Positions 20,753-31,798 of a stretch of DNA of 64,000 nt are shown here, in pieces (position 1 is the stretch's first letter; every line of letters begins with the position of its first letter). Both the position numbers and the translations under genes were made by a program. The notes under the pieces are model-generated. The model had not been told where the DNA came from. It worked only from the letters and a program-made list of their open reading frames with translations, and ran no database searches. The DNA comes from Branchipolynoe longqiensis (lineage: Eukaryota > Annelida > Polychaeta > Phyllodocida > Polynoidae): NCBI GenBank assembly GCA_030323885.1, contig CM059191.1:1719659-1783658 (forward strand). Reading direction: 5' to 3'.

Positions 20753-21769
20753 GAAGTTCAGCACAGCTCACCCAACCAGGTAGCAGTTAAGCAGGCAGGA
20801 ACACAGGGAGGATTCTGGGAAATAAATAAATCAAACAATGTAGAAGAGAGTCTATATTAAGCATTGCCCCATCCTTGTCTCCGGGGGTGACTGATTTTTC
20901 AGGCCACCCGCCACTACCCAACGTCTCCTTGACATGAAACTGTTGACAGGCTAAAAGCAGCACTGGGGAATTCGGAGCCAAACCGAAATGGGAAAATCTG
21001 TGTACACAGATCGAGCGCATGGAGAAAGGTGTCAGATCTGGGCAGACCATTATTGTGGACACACCCGGCACAACAAGCCTCATGTCACAACAGCCATTTT
21101 GGACAGACAACATCGCCAGCCATCGCTCCACCATTAGCCACCGACCTCTCACCCCCACCTTTCAACTCTCACCCCGCCTCTCACCCCCATCCTCACCTCT
21201 CACCCCAACCTCTCACCCCCACTTCCCACCCCCATCCAACATCACCATCCATTGCTCCACCATTGGGACTGCCACACCTCTCCCTCCCACCCTCCACCTC
21301 TCACCCTATCCCCACCTCTCTTGCCAAACCGCAATCCTACCCGCACCTCAAACCCCCACCTCCACCTTTCACCTCTCACCCACACCTCTCACCCCAACAA
21401 CCACCTTCCACCCCCACCCACCTGTCACCCACTTATCCCCGCCACAAATCACGAAAGGTATGGACAGACCAACCATGCTCACCGAACCCAACCTATAATA
21501 CACTATGGCATGAGAAAATACCACAACCCGCCGCCATGTCGCAGTCCCGAAGAGTACGGGTGTGTTCTGGTGCACCCGGGTACCAACTAGGGACAGGGCA
21601 CAGGTGAAAGGAAGATGGTAAAACCAAAAGTAAGGGACAATGCCATAAGATCAATGGTTAACAATTTAACGCTGCCGCCGACGCACCTGGTCACAGTCCC
21701 GAAGAGTATGGATGTGTTCTGGCACATCTAGGCACTAACTAGGGACAGGGCACAAGTGAAAGGAAAGCT
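20753..21769. other. Unassigned, with CACCTCTCACCCC simple repeats
   Basis: Bases 21,145-21,425 are C-rich repeats of CTCACCCCCAC type. A ~70-base block with CAGTCCCGAAGAGTANGG, TGTTCTGG and ACTAGGGACAGGGCAC is directly duplicated at 21,541-21,605 and 21,697-21,763. The left arm has about 130 extra bases of the C-rich repeat relative to 37,700-37,830. The open frames here are compositional. Confidence 0.5.
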
Positions 21770-22085
21770 GCAAACAAAACAAACAAACAAATTCTGGGAA
21801 CACATCCTCATCCACAAGCCTACTAACATCTCACTAGCTGTACCTACTAGGCTACAATATTAGTTATATGATAGGAAGATATACACCCCCAAAAAACAAC
21901 AAAAAACGAACATAGATACTAACTACTTAAATAAATGCTGGTGGATGTCCAGGATGACAACCCGGAATCCTAACCCGGGCATACACGATAACATTCCTCT
22001 CAGCTGTCCAGTATTGAAAACAACCACCCTCGCGACAGCTTACACGCTATGGGCAGAATAAAAACCGTATCAATAAAAACAGCCA
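21770..22085 (+). mobile_element. LINE 3' UTR fragment
   Basis: Related to the 3' ends at 12,651-13,000 (minus) and 63,010-63,440: AAACGAACATAGATACTAAC, CCAGTATTGAAAACAA, TCAATAAAAACAGCC. Mirrored at 36,960-37,265. Confidence 0.6.
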
Positions 22086-22950
22086 CACACAACCACTCTA
22101 AGGTGCGTGTCTCATCACCCCTCCCTCCCACCTGACCAACTTCCCCCACTCCATGCACACACACCCCACCCCACATCACCACCCCACATCACCACCCCAC
22201 ATCACCACCACCCTTCACCCACCCACATCCCACACCCCTACACCGCCACACCCCCACACACTCCCACAAACTGACGACATGGCACCCGCCCGGTGACAGG
22301 TGGTTCAACCGTTCCCATCAGGTAGTGCGACATGTAACACCCTACAAGATCACTGCTTCCGGCTCCGGCGTCTCCCTCCCAGCCCCACACCCACTCCCAC
22401 ATCCACAGTACCACCACCCCCACATCCACACCACCACAACCACAACCACACCCATCACCATGCCCACACCCACCCACACCCCCACACCGCCACACCCACC
22501 ACCACCACACCCACACTTACCACCACATCCACACCCACACCACCACACCCACCACCACCCCCACCCATCACCACACCCACACCCAACCCAACACCACACA
22601 CACGCCCCACCCCCACACTTACCACCACACCCACACCCACCCCCAAACCAACACCCACCCACACCCACCACCACCACCACACCCACACTTACCACCACCC
22701 CCACATCCACCCCCACCCCCATGCCCACCCACATCCATACCCACATCCACACCCACCCCCACCGCCACCCCACACTTACCACCACATCCACATCCAGACC
22801 CGCCCCCCATCCACACCCACCACCACACCCATGCCCACACCCCCATCCACAGCTTCATACGCACCCACACCCCCTCCCCCTCCCCCTTACACACCCACAC
22901 CCACACCCACACTCACACCGACACCCACACATGGGACGCCTACATGAGCC
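22086..22950. repeat. CCCACACC low-complexity tract
   Basis: Imperfect CCCACACC/CACCACAC repeats run with periodic ACTTACCACCAC insertions. Long His/Pro/Thr frames on the plus strand and Gly/Val/Trp frames on the minus strand follow from the repeat and are not genes. Mirrored, and somewhat longer, at 35,950-36,850. Confidence 0.85.
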
Positions 22951-22995
22951 CACTGCACTACGACGTCAACGTGCAATTCCTCAAACAAAACACAG

Positions 22996-23307
22996 GCGCA
23001 AAATCTCATGTGTGAAAAGTTGGTTTTAAACCCACATTATTAGATTAATCGCAACAATCTATTATAGTTAGTTTGAAGTCAATGTTATTTTTAATGGTTA
23101 TTTCTGGATATTAAACAAATTAAAATACGCAAAGTTAATGTGAGTGTGCACAAAATAAATCTTGTTTTATTTAACGCTGCCTGTACAGCATATTGATTTT
23201 CGTATCATCGACTATTGGACATCAAACATATGGTCGTTCTGACATATTTCTTTGGTGGAAACCCACTGCCGTCACATAGACTACTCTTTCCAATAAGCAG
23301 CAAGGGG
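22996..23307. other. Left-arm segment absent from right arm (~310 bp)
   Basis: The right arm joins AACAAAACACAG directly to GTCTTTTATATGCAC (about 35,910), skipping these bases. A microhomology of CAGG/AGG at the joint fits a deletion in the right arm. Confidence 0.7.
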
Positions 23308-23400
23308 TCTTTTATATGCACTTTCCCACAGACAGGACAACACATACCATAGCCTTTGATGAACCAGGTATGGCCCACTGGTTGGAACCGTAAATAGGTG
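23163..23400 (-). mobile_element. SINE family 1, 3' two-thirds
   Basis: A reverse copy lacking the tRNA-like head. The 3' end is CTTGTTTTATTTAACGC and the body is AGCAAGGGGTCTTTTATATG. In the right arm only 35,826-35,910 survives. Confidence 0.8.
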
Positions 23401-23468
23401 AGTGTGCAGATTGAAATGCTAGACATCATCGCCTTCACCAATTATATGTTTGACTTCTACTATGTTAT

Positions 23469-23803
23469 TGTAGTAGTCTGAACATGAGCTCTACTACCAC
23501 GCGGTAGCAGCGGAGACTACGCCGTGCACCAGCGCAGTACCTACGCACTGCGCCAGGTGGCGGCACGGGTAGCCACCGGTCAGACCCCAACTGGGCTGAC
23601 CTCTACTGCGTGTGGCTGACCCACCCCCCCCGCACACACCTATAGAGTCGATGTGGGATCTGGCGAGTCAGGGGGCGGGTCAGACAACTACTGATGCCGC
23701 GAAGAGCAGAGGGTTCAATAAACCAAGGACGAAGCGTACACTGAATTGAATCTTGGTGTTCTTCCATGTGTGACTGTGGGTCGGAGGGCCGTGGGCCACT
23801 ACA
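23469..23803 (+). mobile_element. Solo LTR, 335 bp, TSD TTAT
   Basis: The sequence starts TGTAGTAGTC and ends GGCCACTACA, so it has TG...CA ends with inverted TGTAGT/ACTACA. It is flanked by TTAT on both sides (23,465-23,468 and 23,804-23,807). AATAAA at about 23,718 fits a plus-strand LTR with polyadenylation signal. No internal region or second LTR is nearby. The mirror position in the right arm (35,747-35,750) has one TTAT and no insert, which confirms the exact ends. Confidence 0.85.
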
Positions 23804-23867
23804 TTATTAAATTGTTTAGTATTACTTCTACGCAGCGATAAATGTTTAATGAGTGCACCAGTTGGTT

Positions 23868-24207
23868 GGTTGTTCCAGCTTTACGTCCTTGCAACATCTA
23901 AGGTCATATCAAGATGGGTAGCAACTTGTGATAATGTGCACTCATGGTGACTTCATAGTGTTGCCCCGCTAGGAGACCAGACCACCAGCACCATGACCAG
24001 ATATCCCACTCAGTCATATTATCCTAACACTGAGCCAACCAGTCCTTGCTCTATCCTAATAATGCAGAGCGCCTGGCTAGGAAGCAACACATAAATTGTT
24101 AAGTCATTGGTTTGACTCGACCAGGGTTTGAACCCGTGGGTTCGAATCCCACGATCTACTAAAACGGGAGACGGACTCTTAACTCATTCAGCCATCCCGT
24201 CTGGTCC
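23868..24207 (-). mobile_element. tRNA-derived SINE, family 2
   Basis: A full-length reverse copy. The tRNA-like head, complement of ACGGGATGGCTGAATGAG, is at right. Mirrored at 35,352-35,692. Confidence 0.85.
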
Positions 24208-24879
24208 TGAGTGCTCCAATGTCTAAATTGGATATATAAGATCAAATCTAGGTAAGGGGCCATCCAAAGTTTTAATCATTTTAACCGTCATACAAAGTGT
24301 ATGATGGCGGAGGGGGATCTCAGTCAGGTACAACTTTTATCATTTAATAAAATGTTAATATTTAAAACATTCTTATTCTCGTCTTTATGTTCTGTAAAAT
24401 GTTGATGAGTACTACTTCGGAGGGAGGTAGCGTTCTGGAAATGTAGTATGCTTGGTATGCTTGTGAACCTGCTGAAAAGCTTGAATGGCCCCTCAGTGTT
24501 GTGTTTCGAAATGTTGATGCTTTTCTAGGATGATTGATGTTCAAGTGCCTCCTGTAGGGTATTTCGTAGGTTTGAGCCCCCGCCAAGTCTAAATTAAACA
24601 ATAACTACATTCAAAACGTGGCAATTGTCTCAATACCGTGCAGCATTTGTCACACTATAAAGCTACCATGAATACGCTCTGGCCTAAGCCCGAAATGAGC
24701 TGAGTAGAATCAGGCTCACATACAGATCTCACAACTGCCAAATGAAGCCCGTCTGAATTTCTTAAAATGTGTGTGTAATAGACTCCGTACAAGCTGCAAT
24801 CTGCGTTCGATCTTGAGGATAACCTAGAAGGACGAAGTGACAAACAGGGAAATACTCGATTAGACAGGGCTGTCCTCTA
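24208..24879. other. Unassigned left-arm sequence
   Basis: A 79-codon frame on the minus strand (24,362-24,601) is retained in the right arm at 34,952-35,191 with one substitution. That preservation is explained by the recent duplication and is not evidence of coding. No domain was recognised. Confidence 0.3.
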
Positions 24880-25175
24880 TGGAAAATCTGATCAGAAAGA
24901 ACTTCCAGTGGACTGGACACACATGATGAGGATGTCAACAAACAGGCTACCAAAGCAGATCCTCTATTCTCAATTGTCTTCTGGTCAGAGAAAGAGAGGA
25001 CGCCCTCATATCTGGTTCAAGGATACTATAAAGAGAAACCTGAAGCTGACAGATATTAGGACTGACTCATGGACATTACTCTCACAGCAGAGAGATAAAT
25101 GGAGAATGGCGGTTAAGAAATGAAAGCTGTCTTTGTCGCATTGCGACTGACAGCATGATGATGATGACACCATTT
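24880..25175 (+). pseudogene. LINE RT C-terminal fragment, ATG-repeat tail
   Basis: The 71-codon frame 24,908-25,123 starts MDWTHMMRMSTNRLPKQILY. It continues with KRGRPHIWFKDTIKRNL and ends WTLLSQQRDKWRMAVKK, the conserved extreme C-terminus of invertebrate LINE ORF2 proteins (GRP-x-W-x-D-x-I-K...W). After the stop comes a 3' hairpin, GTCGCA-T-TGCGAC, then GACAGCATGATGATGATG. Such a structured 3' end plus short repeat is typical of LINE RT recognition. Everything upstream is truncated. Mirrored at 34,378-34,675. Confidence 0.75.
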
Positions 25176-25480
25176 TGTGCAATGTCATTACAAATCAGAA
25201 ATGCACATTCTATGTTGCCTACAGTCGTCTACTTTATGTACTTATTACCTGGTAACTAGTCTAGATAAAAAAAACTATATAATTACAGATGGAAATACTC
25301 ATACCGTAGATGTATAGATGTATATATTTACATGCATACATATATACACATATGCATAACCATATACGAATACATCTACACATATGTATACATATGTCTA
25401 GATATATATATACCCGAACATGTTCGTAGGTGCTTCTATTTATATCCGCATAATTAATTATAAAGCACATATACACAACC
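25176..25480. other. Unassigned, AT-rich
   Basis: TATATACAT-type simple sequence lies at 25,310-25,420. No gene was seen. Confidence 0.4.
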
Positions 25481-25813
25481 GGATGAGGTGGCCGAATCGG
25501 TAGAGCACAGGCCTCCCCTTTGGAAGATGGGGAGTTTGATTCCCGCTCGAGTCAAACCAATGACTTACCAAATTGATACTTGTTGTTTCATAGATTGGTG
25601 CTCAGCATTATTAGGATAGGGCAACCAAGGACTGGGTAGCTCAGTGTTTGGATAATGTGACTGAGTGGGATATTGGGTCATGATGCTGGTGTCCTGATTT
25701 CCCAGTAGGGCAGCACTATAAAGTCATCATGAGTGCACACTGTCACACGTCGATACCCATCCAGATATGATGTTACCATTATGTGAAATTCCAACAATCA
25801 ACCAACCAACTAT
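25481..25813 (+). mobile_element. tRNA-derived SINE, family 2 (best-preserved head)
   Basis: The head GAGGTGGCCGAATCGGTAG (A box) and GGAGTTTGATTCCCGC (B box) resembles a tRNA clearly, but the rest has no cloverleaf ending in CCA. It continues through the shared body to TTCCAACAATCAACCAACCA. Mirrored at 33,738-34,075. Confidence 0.85.
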
Positions 25814-26049
25814 ACACATGCATTCACATATACATATCTAACACATGCATATTTACATATATAAATGTGAAAATCTGACCATCCGCGCAGGTCTGGATAT
25901 GAAATCCTGTATTTGCGGGTCCCCGCATATCATATATGCGGGCGTTTGAATGTGATTGATGGCCGATCCAGTTAGGTGGTACACGAGGGTTATGGTTACT
26001 TTTATTATGTTCACTCATGTTATTAGCTATACTGCTCCACCAGGCTAGA
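25814..26049. other. Unassigned left-arm sequence
   Basis: Contains an inverted GATATGAAATCC...GGG segment and CCCGCATATCATATATGCGG, a near-perfect palindrome at 25,921-25,940. No gene was seen. Confidence 0.35.
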
Positions 26050-26170
26050 ATGCCCTACTATCCCGTATAAGGCATAATATCCCGTATAAGGCATAATATC
26101 CTGTATAAGGCTTAATCTCCTGCATAAGGCATAATATCCAGAATAAGGCATATTATCCTGCATAAGGCGT
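26050..26170. repeat. ~21-bp tandem repeat, six units
   Basis: The unit is ATCCCGTATAAGGCATAAT with variants (CCTGCATAAGGC, CCAGAATAAGGC). Mirrored at 33,386-33,507 with the same units. Confidence 0.85.
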
Positions 26171-27757
26171 ACAATTCACAATTCCCCCTTTTGTATCTGT
26201 ATTAGATCAATAACATGCTAGAGCTTACCCCATAGTAGAGACAACACATGACATAACACACAATCCGAGTACAGCACCAACAGAAGTGTAGGTAGATAAT
26301 CGTCCGGTTCCTTAGTTTTATTCAGTTTATATATATTTTAGATACATGCAACAGTGGATGTTATAGACATCCTTATTGGCTCTTACACTCATGCACACCA
26401 GTCACTCCTCTCCCACATAAGCTCTCCTTAACATAGTTCTCCATTGGCTGCTTTAAGGACTCACCCCCTCCCACCCAGCTTTGGCCACCACCTGGCTATC
26501 ATGGGCGTACATAACATGTGGTGACCATGTGGCTGGGCGAGATAAGGGGGAGGGATTGTGCTTAAAGGGGTATTGTTTCCCTCCCCCGGTGTGAGCATTA
26601 TAAAGGGAGTACTGTTTCATATTTATCCATTTCGATATTCAATATACACTTAATCGAAGAATTTTACATGGAGGCAGTAGTGACCAGACACAGCTGGTAT
26701 CAATGTGGCCAGGAGCCACTCATAGGTGGCGCCATAGTGTCAGAATCAGGAACTAACTCCCATTAGAGTAGGACAATAGATAATAACTAATATATATATA
26801 GAAGAGAACTGATAAGTGGGAGTGTCCTTGTTTATATTCCCCTAATATATGTTTATATTCCCATAATAGATTATAGAGTAGATACCTGTATATATATATA
26901 CATAATCATATACATACACACATATACATATATGTGGTGCAGGGGGGGGCACCCAGTTACAACACGCTCCAGAGAGGGGGGTACTCCACCAATGCAGCAG
27001 CACAGGAGGAAGGGATATCATTTATTTCCCTTCAATCATTTATACTTGTATAATACGTTATACATCCCACATATATACATATGTGCATCTGTACATATAG
27101 ATTCATGTCTTAATGCTAAAATCATTCGCAAATAATATTTGCATAAATAACCTTTCAAATTAAAGGAGAAACACTGGTGTCCCACCACTGACAAATAATG
27201 CTTTGACACTAATAATATATTAAGAAAACCATCGTCCAAAATCCCAACATAGTTCAAGGGCTTCAACAAGTCAATAAGAGGTGGTGAGAGATTTATGCCA
27301 CCCCCACACACCCACACCACCCACTCAGCAGTCACGTGGTCACGTGGGGACTGGAAGTGGGGCAGGGAGAGGGTAATAAAAATGCCACATGGAAGACTCC
27401 CAGATCGAAAATGACTCAGCAACACGACGCCGGTAATATATGGACGGTGCTAATAAGGCGGGTATCGCGTGTAATTAAAAGGGAGTGCTCAGTTATTACT
27501 CCCGTTACCTACCTCCTCATGTATGAGGGTTCTCTGTAACCATGGATACTACCAGTTGAGACTGCCCTCCCTAGCCCCCCTGTGTCATCCGCACAACTCA
27601 GCATGATATGTTGAAGTCTCATATACTCCCCCCCCCCCCATCAGACTTTTTGTTGTAAGTGTAATTTTATTCGCCCCTTCCCCTGACCGCCTCACCCCTC
27701 TTCCAGCCATTAGACGAAGGAGGATATTTCAGTGAGAAACAATGTGAACTACTTATA
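26171..27757. other. Unassigned left-arm sequence, 1.6 kb
   Basis: No protein domain or dispersed repeat was recognised. Simple TATATACA sequence lies at 26,885-26,935 and a C-run near 27,628-27,638. The 129-codon minus frame at 27,036-27,425 is not conserved in frame in the mirror copy (only 89 codons open at 32,249-32,518), which argues against coding. Confidence 0.4.
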
Positions 27758-27951
27758 CAGTAAAACCTCTCTAATTGACCACCTCCACAGATTGACCACT
27801 CCCCTATAGCGATCACTTTATTTGTGTCCCAAACGATTGCCCATACAATACCATTGTGTAGATTTTTTTTAAACTCCCTAAACCGGCCGCCTACCTAAAT
27901 GGACCATTTAAAGTTGGTCCCATGGTCGGTTGATTTAGAGAGGTTTTACTG
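27758..27951. mobile_element. pogo-like MITE, 194 bp
   Basis: The termini are CAGTAAAACCTCTCTAATTG and the complement of TTAGAGAGGTTTTACTG, with TA duplicated at both ends. Mirrored with identical length at 31,605-31,798. Confidence 0.9.
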
Positions 27952-28069
27952 TATTGCAGTCCTAGTTGGATAATTAATTATATACATACTACCTATGTGT
28001 TCCATAAATACAAGCTATCTAGACAGAAAAGCTACTGGACACATTTTCAATGAATACTCTGGAGTTTTC
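27952..28069. other. Short spacer
   Basis: No feature was recognised. Confidence 0.3.
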
Positions 28070-28362
28070 CATCTGTGACAACATCTATGGTCATATCATG
28101 ATGGGTACTGACTTGTGACAGAATGCACTCATGGCGACTTTATAGTTCTGCCACATGGGGAGACCAGGCTCCTAGCACCATGACCTGATATCCCACTCAG
28201 TCACATTAACCTGACACTGAGCCAATCAGTCCTTGCCCTATCCTAATAATGCTGAGCCCCTGGCTAGGAAGTGACAAGTATCAATTTTTAAGTCATTGGT
28301 TTGACTCGACCTTCCGCATGGGAGGTTCGCGCTCTACCGATTCGGCCACCATGTCTGGTTGA
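28070..28362 (-). mobile_element. tRNA-derived SINE, family 2
   Basis: A reverse copy with the B-box region partly deleted and the head complement GGTGGCCGAATCGGTAGAGC at right. A solo pogo-type terminus (CAGTAAAACCTCGCTAAATC) follows at 28,385-28,430. Mirrored at 31,194-31,490. Confidence 0.8.
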
Positions 28363-28509
28363 ACACATACATATAGGGATATACAGTAAAACCTCGCTAA
28401 ATCGACCGTCATTGGGACCGGCTTTCGGTATATCCATATATATTTATTCAAATAGGGATATATAGGGATATATATGGACACTAAGACATTAAACTAATTG
28501 TGAACTTAT

Positions 28510-29471
28510 ACGTGCATTTATAAAAATGGAGCAGGGCCTATCGGATGAAGTTATGATTAAACGAGGAGTTCGGCAGGGGTGTGTATTGTCACCATGTCTA
28601 TTTAACCTGTACACAGAGATGATTTTCAGACACATTGAAGATTGCAAGGGAGTGACAATAGGTGGCATGAACATCAACAATCTTAGATATGCCGATGACA
28701 GTGTAATACTAGCAGACAGTGAGAAAAACCTACAAGATATAGTGAATAGAATCAATAAAGCTGGAATACTATTCAACATGAAGATGAATGCCAGGAAGAC
28801 CAAAACAATGGTTATAAGTAAAAAGACAGATAAACCAAATGTCAATATAACCATAGATGGCACAAACATAGAACAAGTATCCGAATTCATATATCTCGGA
28901 CAAAAGATTACAAATGATGGGAGATGTGAGGAAGAAATTAAAAGAAGGATAACAATAGCCCGAACAACATTCTCCAAAATGTATAGAGTGTTAACATCAA
29001 GTAAGATATTAATACAAACAAGGAAGCGTATTCTTCAGTGTTATGTGTGGTCTACTCTAATGTATGGGGCAGAGACATGGACAATCTCTAAGAAAATGTA
29101 CAAACGTTTAGCAGCATTTGAGATGTGGACTTATCGAAGGATGATGAAAATATCATGGACAAAGAAGATCACCAACAAAGAAGTTCTCAGAAAAATTAAA
29201 AATAAGAAAAGCTTGTTTGCCACTATACAGACAAAGAAACTTATTTATTTTGGCCACATCATTCGTCAGAGTTCAATATACCGTACATTGTTGGAAGGGA
29301 AGGTGAATGGCAGCAGAGGGAGAGGGAGACCAAGAACATCATGGTTTACAAATATTTCACAGTGGACAGGCTTGAATTATTCACAGTCTATCAGAACAGC
29401 ACAAGATTGGGACAAGTGGAGAACCATTGCATCCAACCCTCGACTAGAGGATGGAACTATTGATTGATTGA
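28510..29471 (+). mobile_element. Truncated RT element, left-arm copy, intact 313-codon frame
   Basis: The frame 28,526-29,467 is uninterrupted. It has GVRQGCVLSPCLFNLY, then RYADDSVILADSEKNL (catalytic YADD), EFIYLGQKITNDG, MYGAETWTISKK in the thumb, GHIIRQSS, and GRGRPRTSW near the C-terminus. RT domains 1-3 and the endonuclease are missing, so it cannot be active alone. The first shared base is A/CGTGCATTTATAAAAATGG, exactly as in the copy at 6,480. The 3' end is (ATTG)n. An RTE-like lineage is likely from the C-terminal motifs. It differs from the right-arm copy by about three or four bases by eye, changing two sites (I/V early; DW/HR near the end). Confidence 0.85.
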
Positions 29472-29529
29472 TATGGACACATTTGAACATATATGGATAT
29501 ATGTGAATATATATGTATATAAATGGTTA

Positions 29530-30026
29530 NNNNNNNNNNNNNNNNNNNNNNNNNNNNNNNNNNNNNNNNNNNNNNNNNNNNNNNNNNNNNNNNNNNNNNN
29601 NNNNNNNNNNNNNNNNNNNNNNNNNNNNNNNNNNNNNNNNNNNNNNNNNNNNNNNNNNNNNNNNNNNNNNNNNNNNNNNNNNNNNNNNNNNNNNNNNNNN
29701 NNNNNNNNNNNNNNNNNNNNNNNNNNNNNNNNNNNNNNNNNNNNNNNNNNNNNNNNNNNNNNNNNNNNNNNNNNNNNNNNNNNNNNNNNNNNNNNNNNNN
29801 NNNNNNNNNNNNNNNNNNNNNNNNNNNNNNNNNNNNNNNNNNNNNNNNNNNNNNNNNNNNNNNNNNNNNNNNNNNNNNNNNNNNNNNNNNNNNNNNNNNN
29901 NNNNNNNNNNNNNNNNNNNNNNNNNNNNNNNNNNNNNNNNNNNNNNNNNNNNNNNNNNNNNNNNNNNNNNNNNNNNNNNNNNNNNNNNNNNNNNNNNNNN
30001 NNNNNNNNNNNNNNNNNNNNNNNNNN
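29530..30026. other. Assembly gap, 497 N
   Basis: All 497 bases are N. The flanks are exact reverse complements of each other, so the gap sits on the axis of the inverted duplication. Confidence 1.
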
Positions 30027-30084
30027 TAACCATTTATATACATATATATTCACATATATCCATATATGTTCAAATGTGTCCATA

Positions 30085-31046
30085 TCAATCAATCAATAGT
30101 TCCATCCTCTAGTCGAGGGTTGGATGCAATGGTTCTCCACTTGTCCCGATGTTGTGCTGTTCTGATAGACTGTGAATAATTCAAGCCTGTCCACTGTGAA
30201 ATATTTGTAAACCATGATGTTCTTGGTCTCCCTCTCCCTCTGCTGCCATTCACCTTCCCTTCCAACAATGTACGGTATATTGAACTCTGACGAATGATGT
30301 GGCCAAAATAAATAAGTTTCTTTGTCTGTATAGTGGCAAACAAGCTTTTCTTATTTTTAATTTTTCTGAGAACTTCTTTGTTGGTGATCTTCTTTGTCCA
30401 TGATATTTTCATCATCCTTCGATAAGTCCACATCTCAAATGCTGCTAAACGTTTGTACATTTTCTTAGAGATTGTCCATGTCTCTGCCCCATACATTAGA
30501 GTAGACCACACATAACACTGAAGAATACGCTTCCTTGTTTGTATTAATATCTTACTTGATGTTAACACTCTATACATTTTGGAGAATGTTGTTCGGGCTA
30601 TTGTTATCCTTCTTTTAATTTCTTCCTCACATCTCCCATCATTTGTAATCTTTTGTCCGAGATATATGAATTCGGATACTTGTTCTATGTTTGTGCCATC
30701 TATGGTTATATTGACATTTGGTTTATCTGTCTTTTTACTTATAACCATTGTTTTGGTCTTCCTGGCATTCATCTTCATGTTGAATAGTATTCCAGCTTTA
30801 TTGATTCTATTCACTATATCTTGTAGGTTTTTCTCACTGTCTGCTAGTATTACACTGTCATCGGCATATCTAAGATTGTTGACGTTCATGCCACCTATTG
30901 TCACTCCCTTGCAATCTTCAATGTGTCTGAAAATCATCTCTGTGTACAGGTTAAATAGACATGGTGACAATACACACCCCTGTCGAACTCCTCGTTTAAT
31001 CATAACTTCATCCGATAGGCCCTGCTCCATTTTTATAAATGCACGT
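30085..31046 (-). mobile_element. Truncated RT element, right-arm copy, intact 313-codon frame
   Basis: The frame 31,030-30,089 is intact, with the same motifs as 28,526-29,467: GVRQGC, YADD, YGAETW, GRGRPR. Near its C-terminus it has HR where the left copy has DW, in agreement with the copy at 6,480-7,425. The left-arm state is therefore probably derived. It lacks domains 1-3 and the endonuclease. Confidence 0.85.
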
Positions 31047-31193
31047 ATAAGTTCACAATTAGTTTAATGTCTTAGTGTGCATATATATCCCTATATATCC
31101 CTATTTGAATAAATATATATGGATATACCGAAAGCCGGTCCCAATGACGGTCGATTTAGCGAGGTTTTACTGTATATCCCTGTATGTATGTGT

Positions 31194-31490
31194 TCAACCA
31201 GACGCGGTGGCCGAATCGGTAGAGCGCGAACCTCCCATGCGGAAGGTTGAGTCAAACCAATGACTTAAAAATTGATACTTGTCACTTCCTAGCCAGGGGC
31301 TCAGCATTATTAGGATAGGGCAAGGACTGATTGGCTCAGTGTCAGGTTAATGTGACTGAGTGGGATATCAGGTCATGGTGCTAGGAGCCTGGTCTCCCCA
31401 TGTGGCAGAACTATAAAGTCACCATGAGTGCATTCTGTCACAAGTCAGTACCCATCATGATATGACCATAGATGTTGTCACAGATGGAAA
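31194..31490 (+). mobile_element. SINE family 2 (right arm)
   Basis: Mirror of 28,070-28,362. The head here reads GCGGTGGCCGAATCGGTAG. Confidence 0.8.
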
Positions 31491-31604
31491 ACTCCAGAGT
31501 ATTCATTGAAAATGTGTCCAGTAGCTTTTCTGTCTAGATAGCTTGTATTTATGGAACACATAGGTAGTATGTATATAATTAATTATCCAACTAGGACTGC
31601 AATA
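31491..31604. other. Short right-arm spacer
   Basis: Mirror of 27,952-28,069. Confidence 0.3.
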
Positions 31605-31798
31605 CAGTAAAACCTCTCTAAATCAACCGACCATGGGACCAACTTTAAATGGTCCATTTAGGTAGGCGGCCGGTTTAGGGAGTTTAAAAAAAATCTACAC
31701 AATGGTATTGTATGGGCAATCGTTTGGGACACAAATAAAGTGATCGCTATAGGGGAGTGGTCAATCTGTGGAGGTGGTTAATTAGAGAGGTTTTACTG
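31605..31798. mobile_element. pogo-like MITE (right arm)
   Basis: Mirror of 27,758-27,951, with TA at both ends. Confidence 0.9.

Larger units (their letters stand above)
15655..29529 (+). repeat. Left arm of giant inverted duplication
   Basis: This arm matches the reverse complement of 30,027-41,385. The last bases before the N gap (TATGTATATAAATGGTTA) are the exact complement of the first bases after it. Paired landmarks include the RT ORF (28,526 with 31,030), pogo MITE (27,758-27,951 with 31,605-31,798), LINE fragment (24,908-25,123 with 34,430-34,645), 21-bp tandem repeat and several SINEs. From 24,362 to the gap the cumulative length difference is only about 3 bases. Outside 15,655 the match to the sequence beyond 41,385 stops. 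Confidence 0.9.

Noticed and set aside
22300..23029. Long His/Pro/Thr frames (215-234 codons) and mirrored frames near 36 kb
   Set aside because: All are translations of CCCACACC simple sequence, open on both strands and in several frames.
24362..24601. 79-codon frame conserved in both arms as a host gene
   Set aside because: Preservation is explained by the recent duplication. No domain, splice or start evidence was found.
25481..25560. Functional tRNA gene
   Set aside because: A- and B-box-like motifs exist, but the sequence continues into a SINE body shared by many copies and lacks a complete cloverleaf.
28489..28977. 162-codon frame antisense to the RT (also at 30,579-31,067)
   Set aside because: It lies opposite the strongly supported RT frame, and its conservation follows from that frame.
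29444..30112. Frames spanning the N gap
   Set aside because: They consist of N and carry no information.
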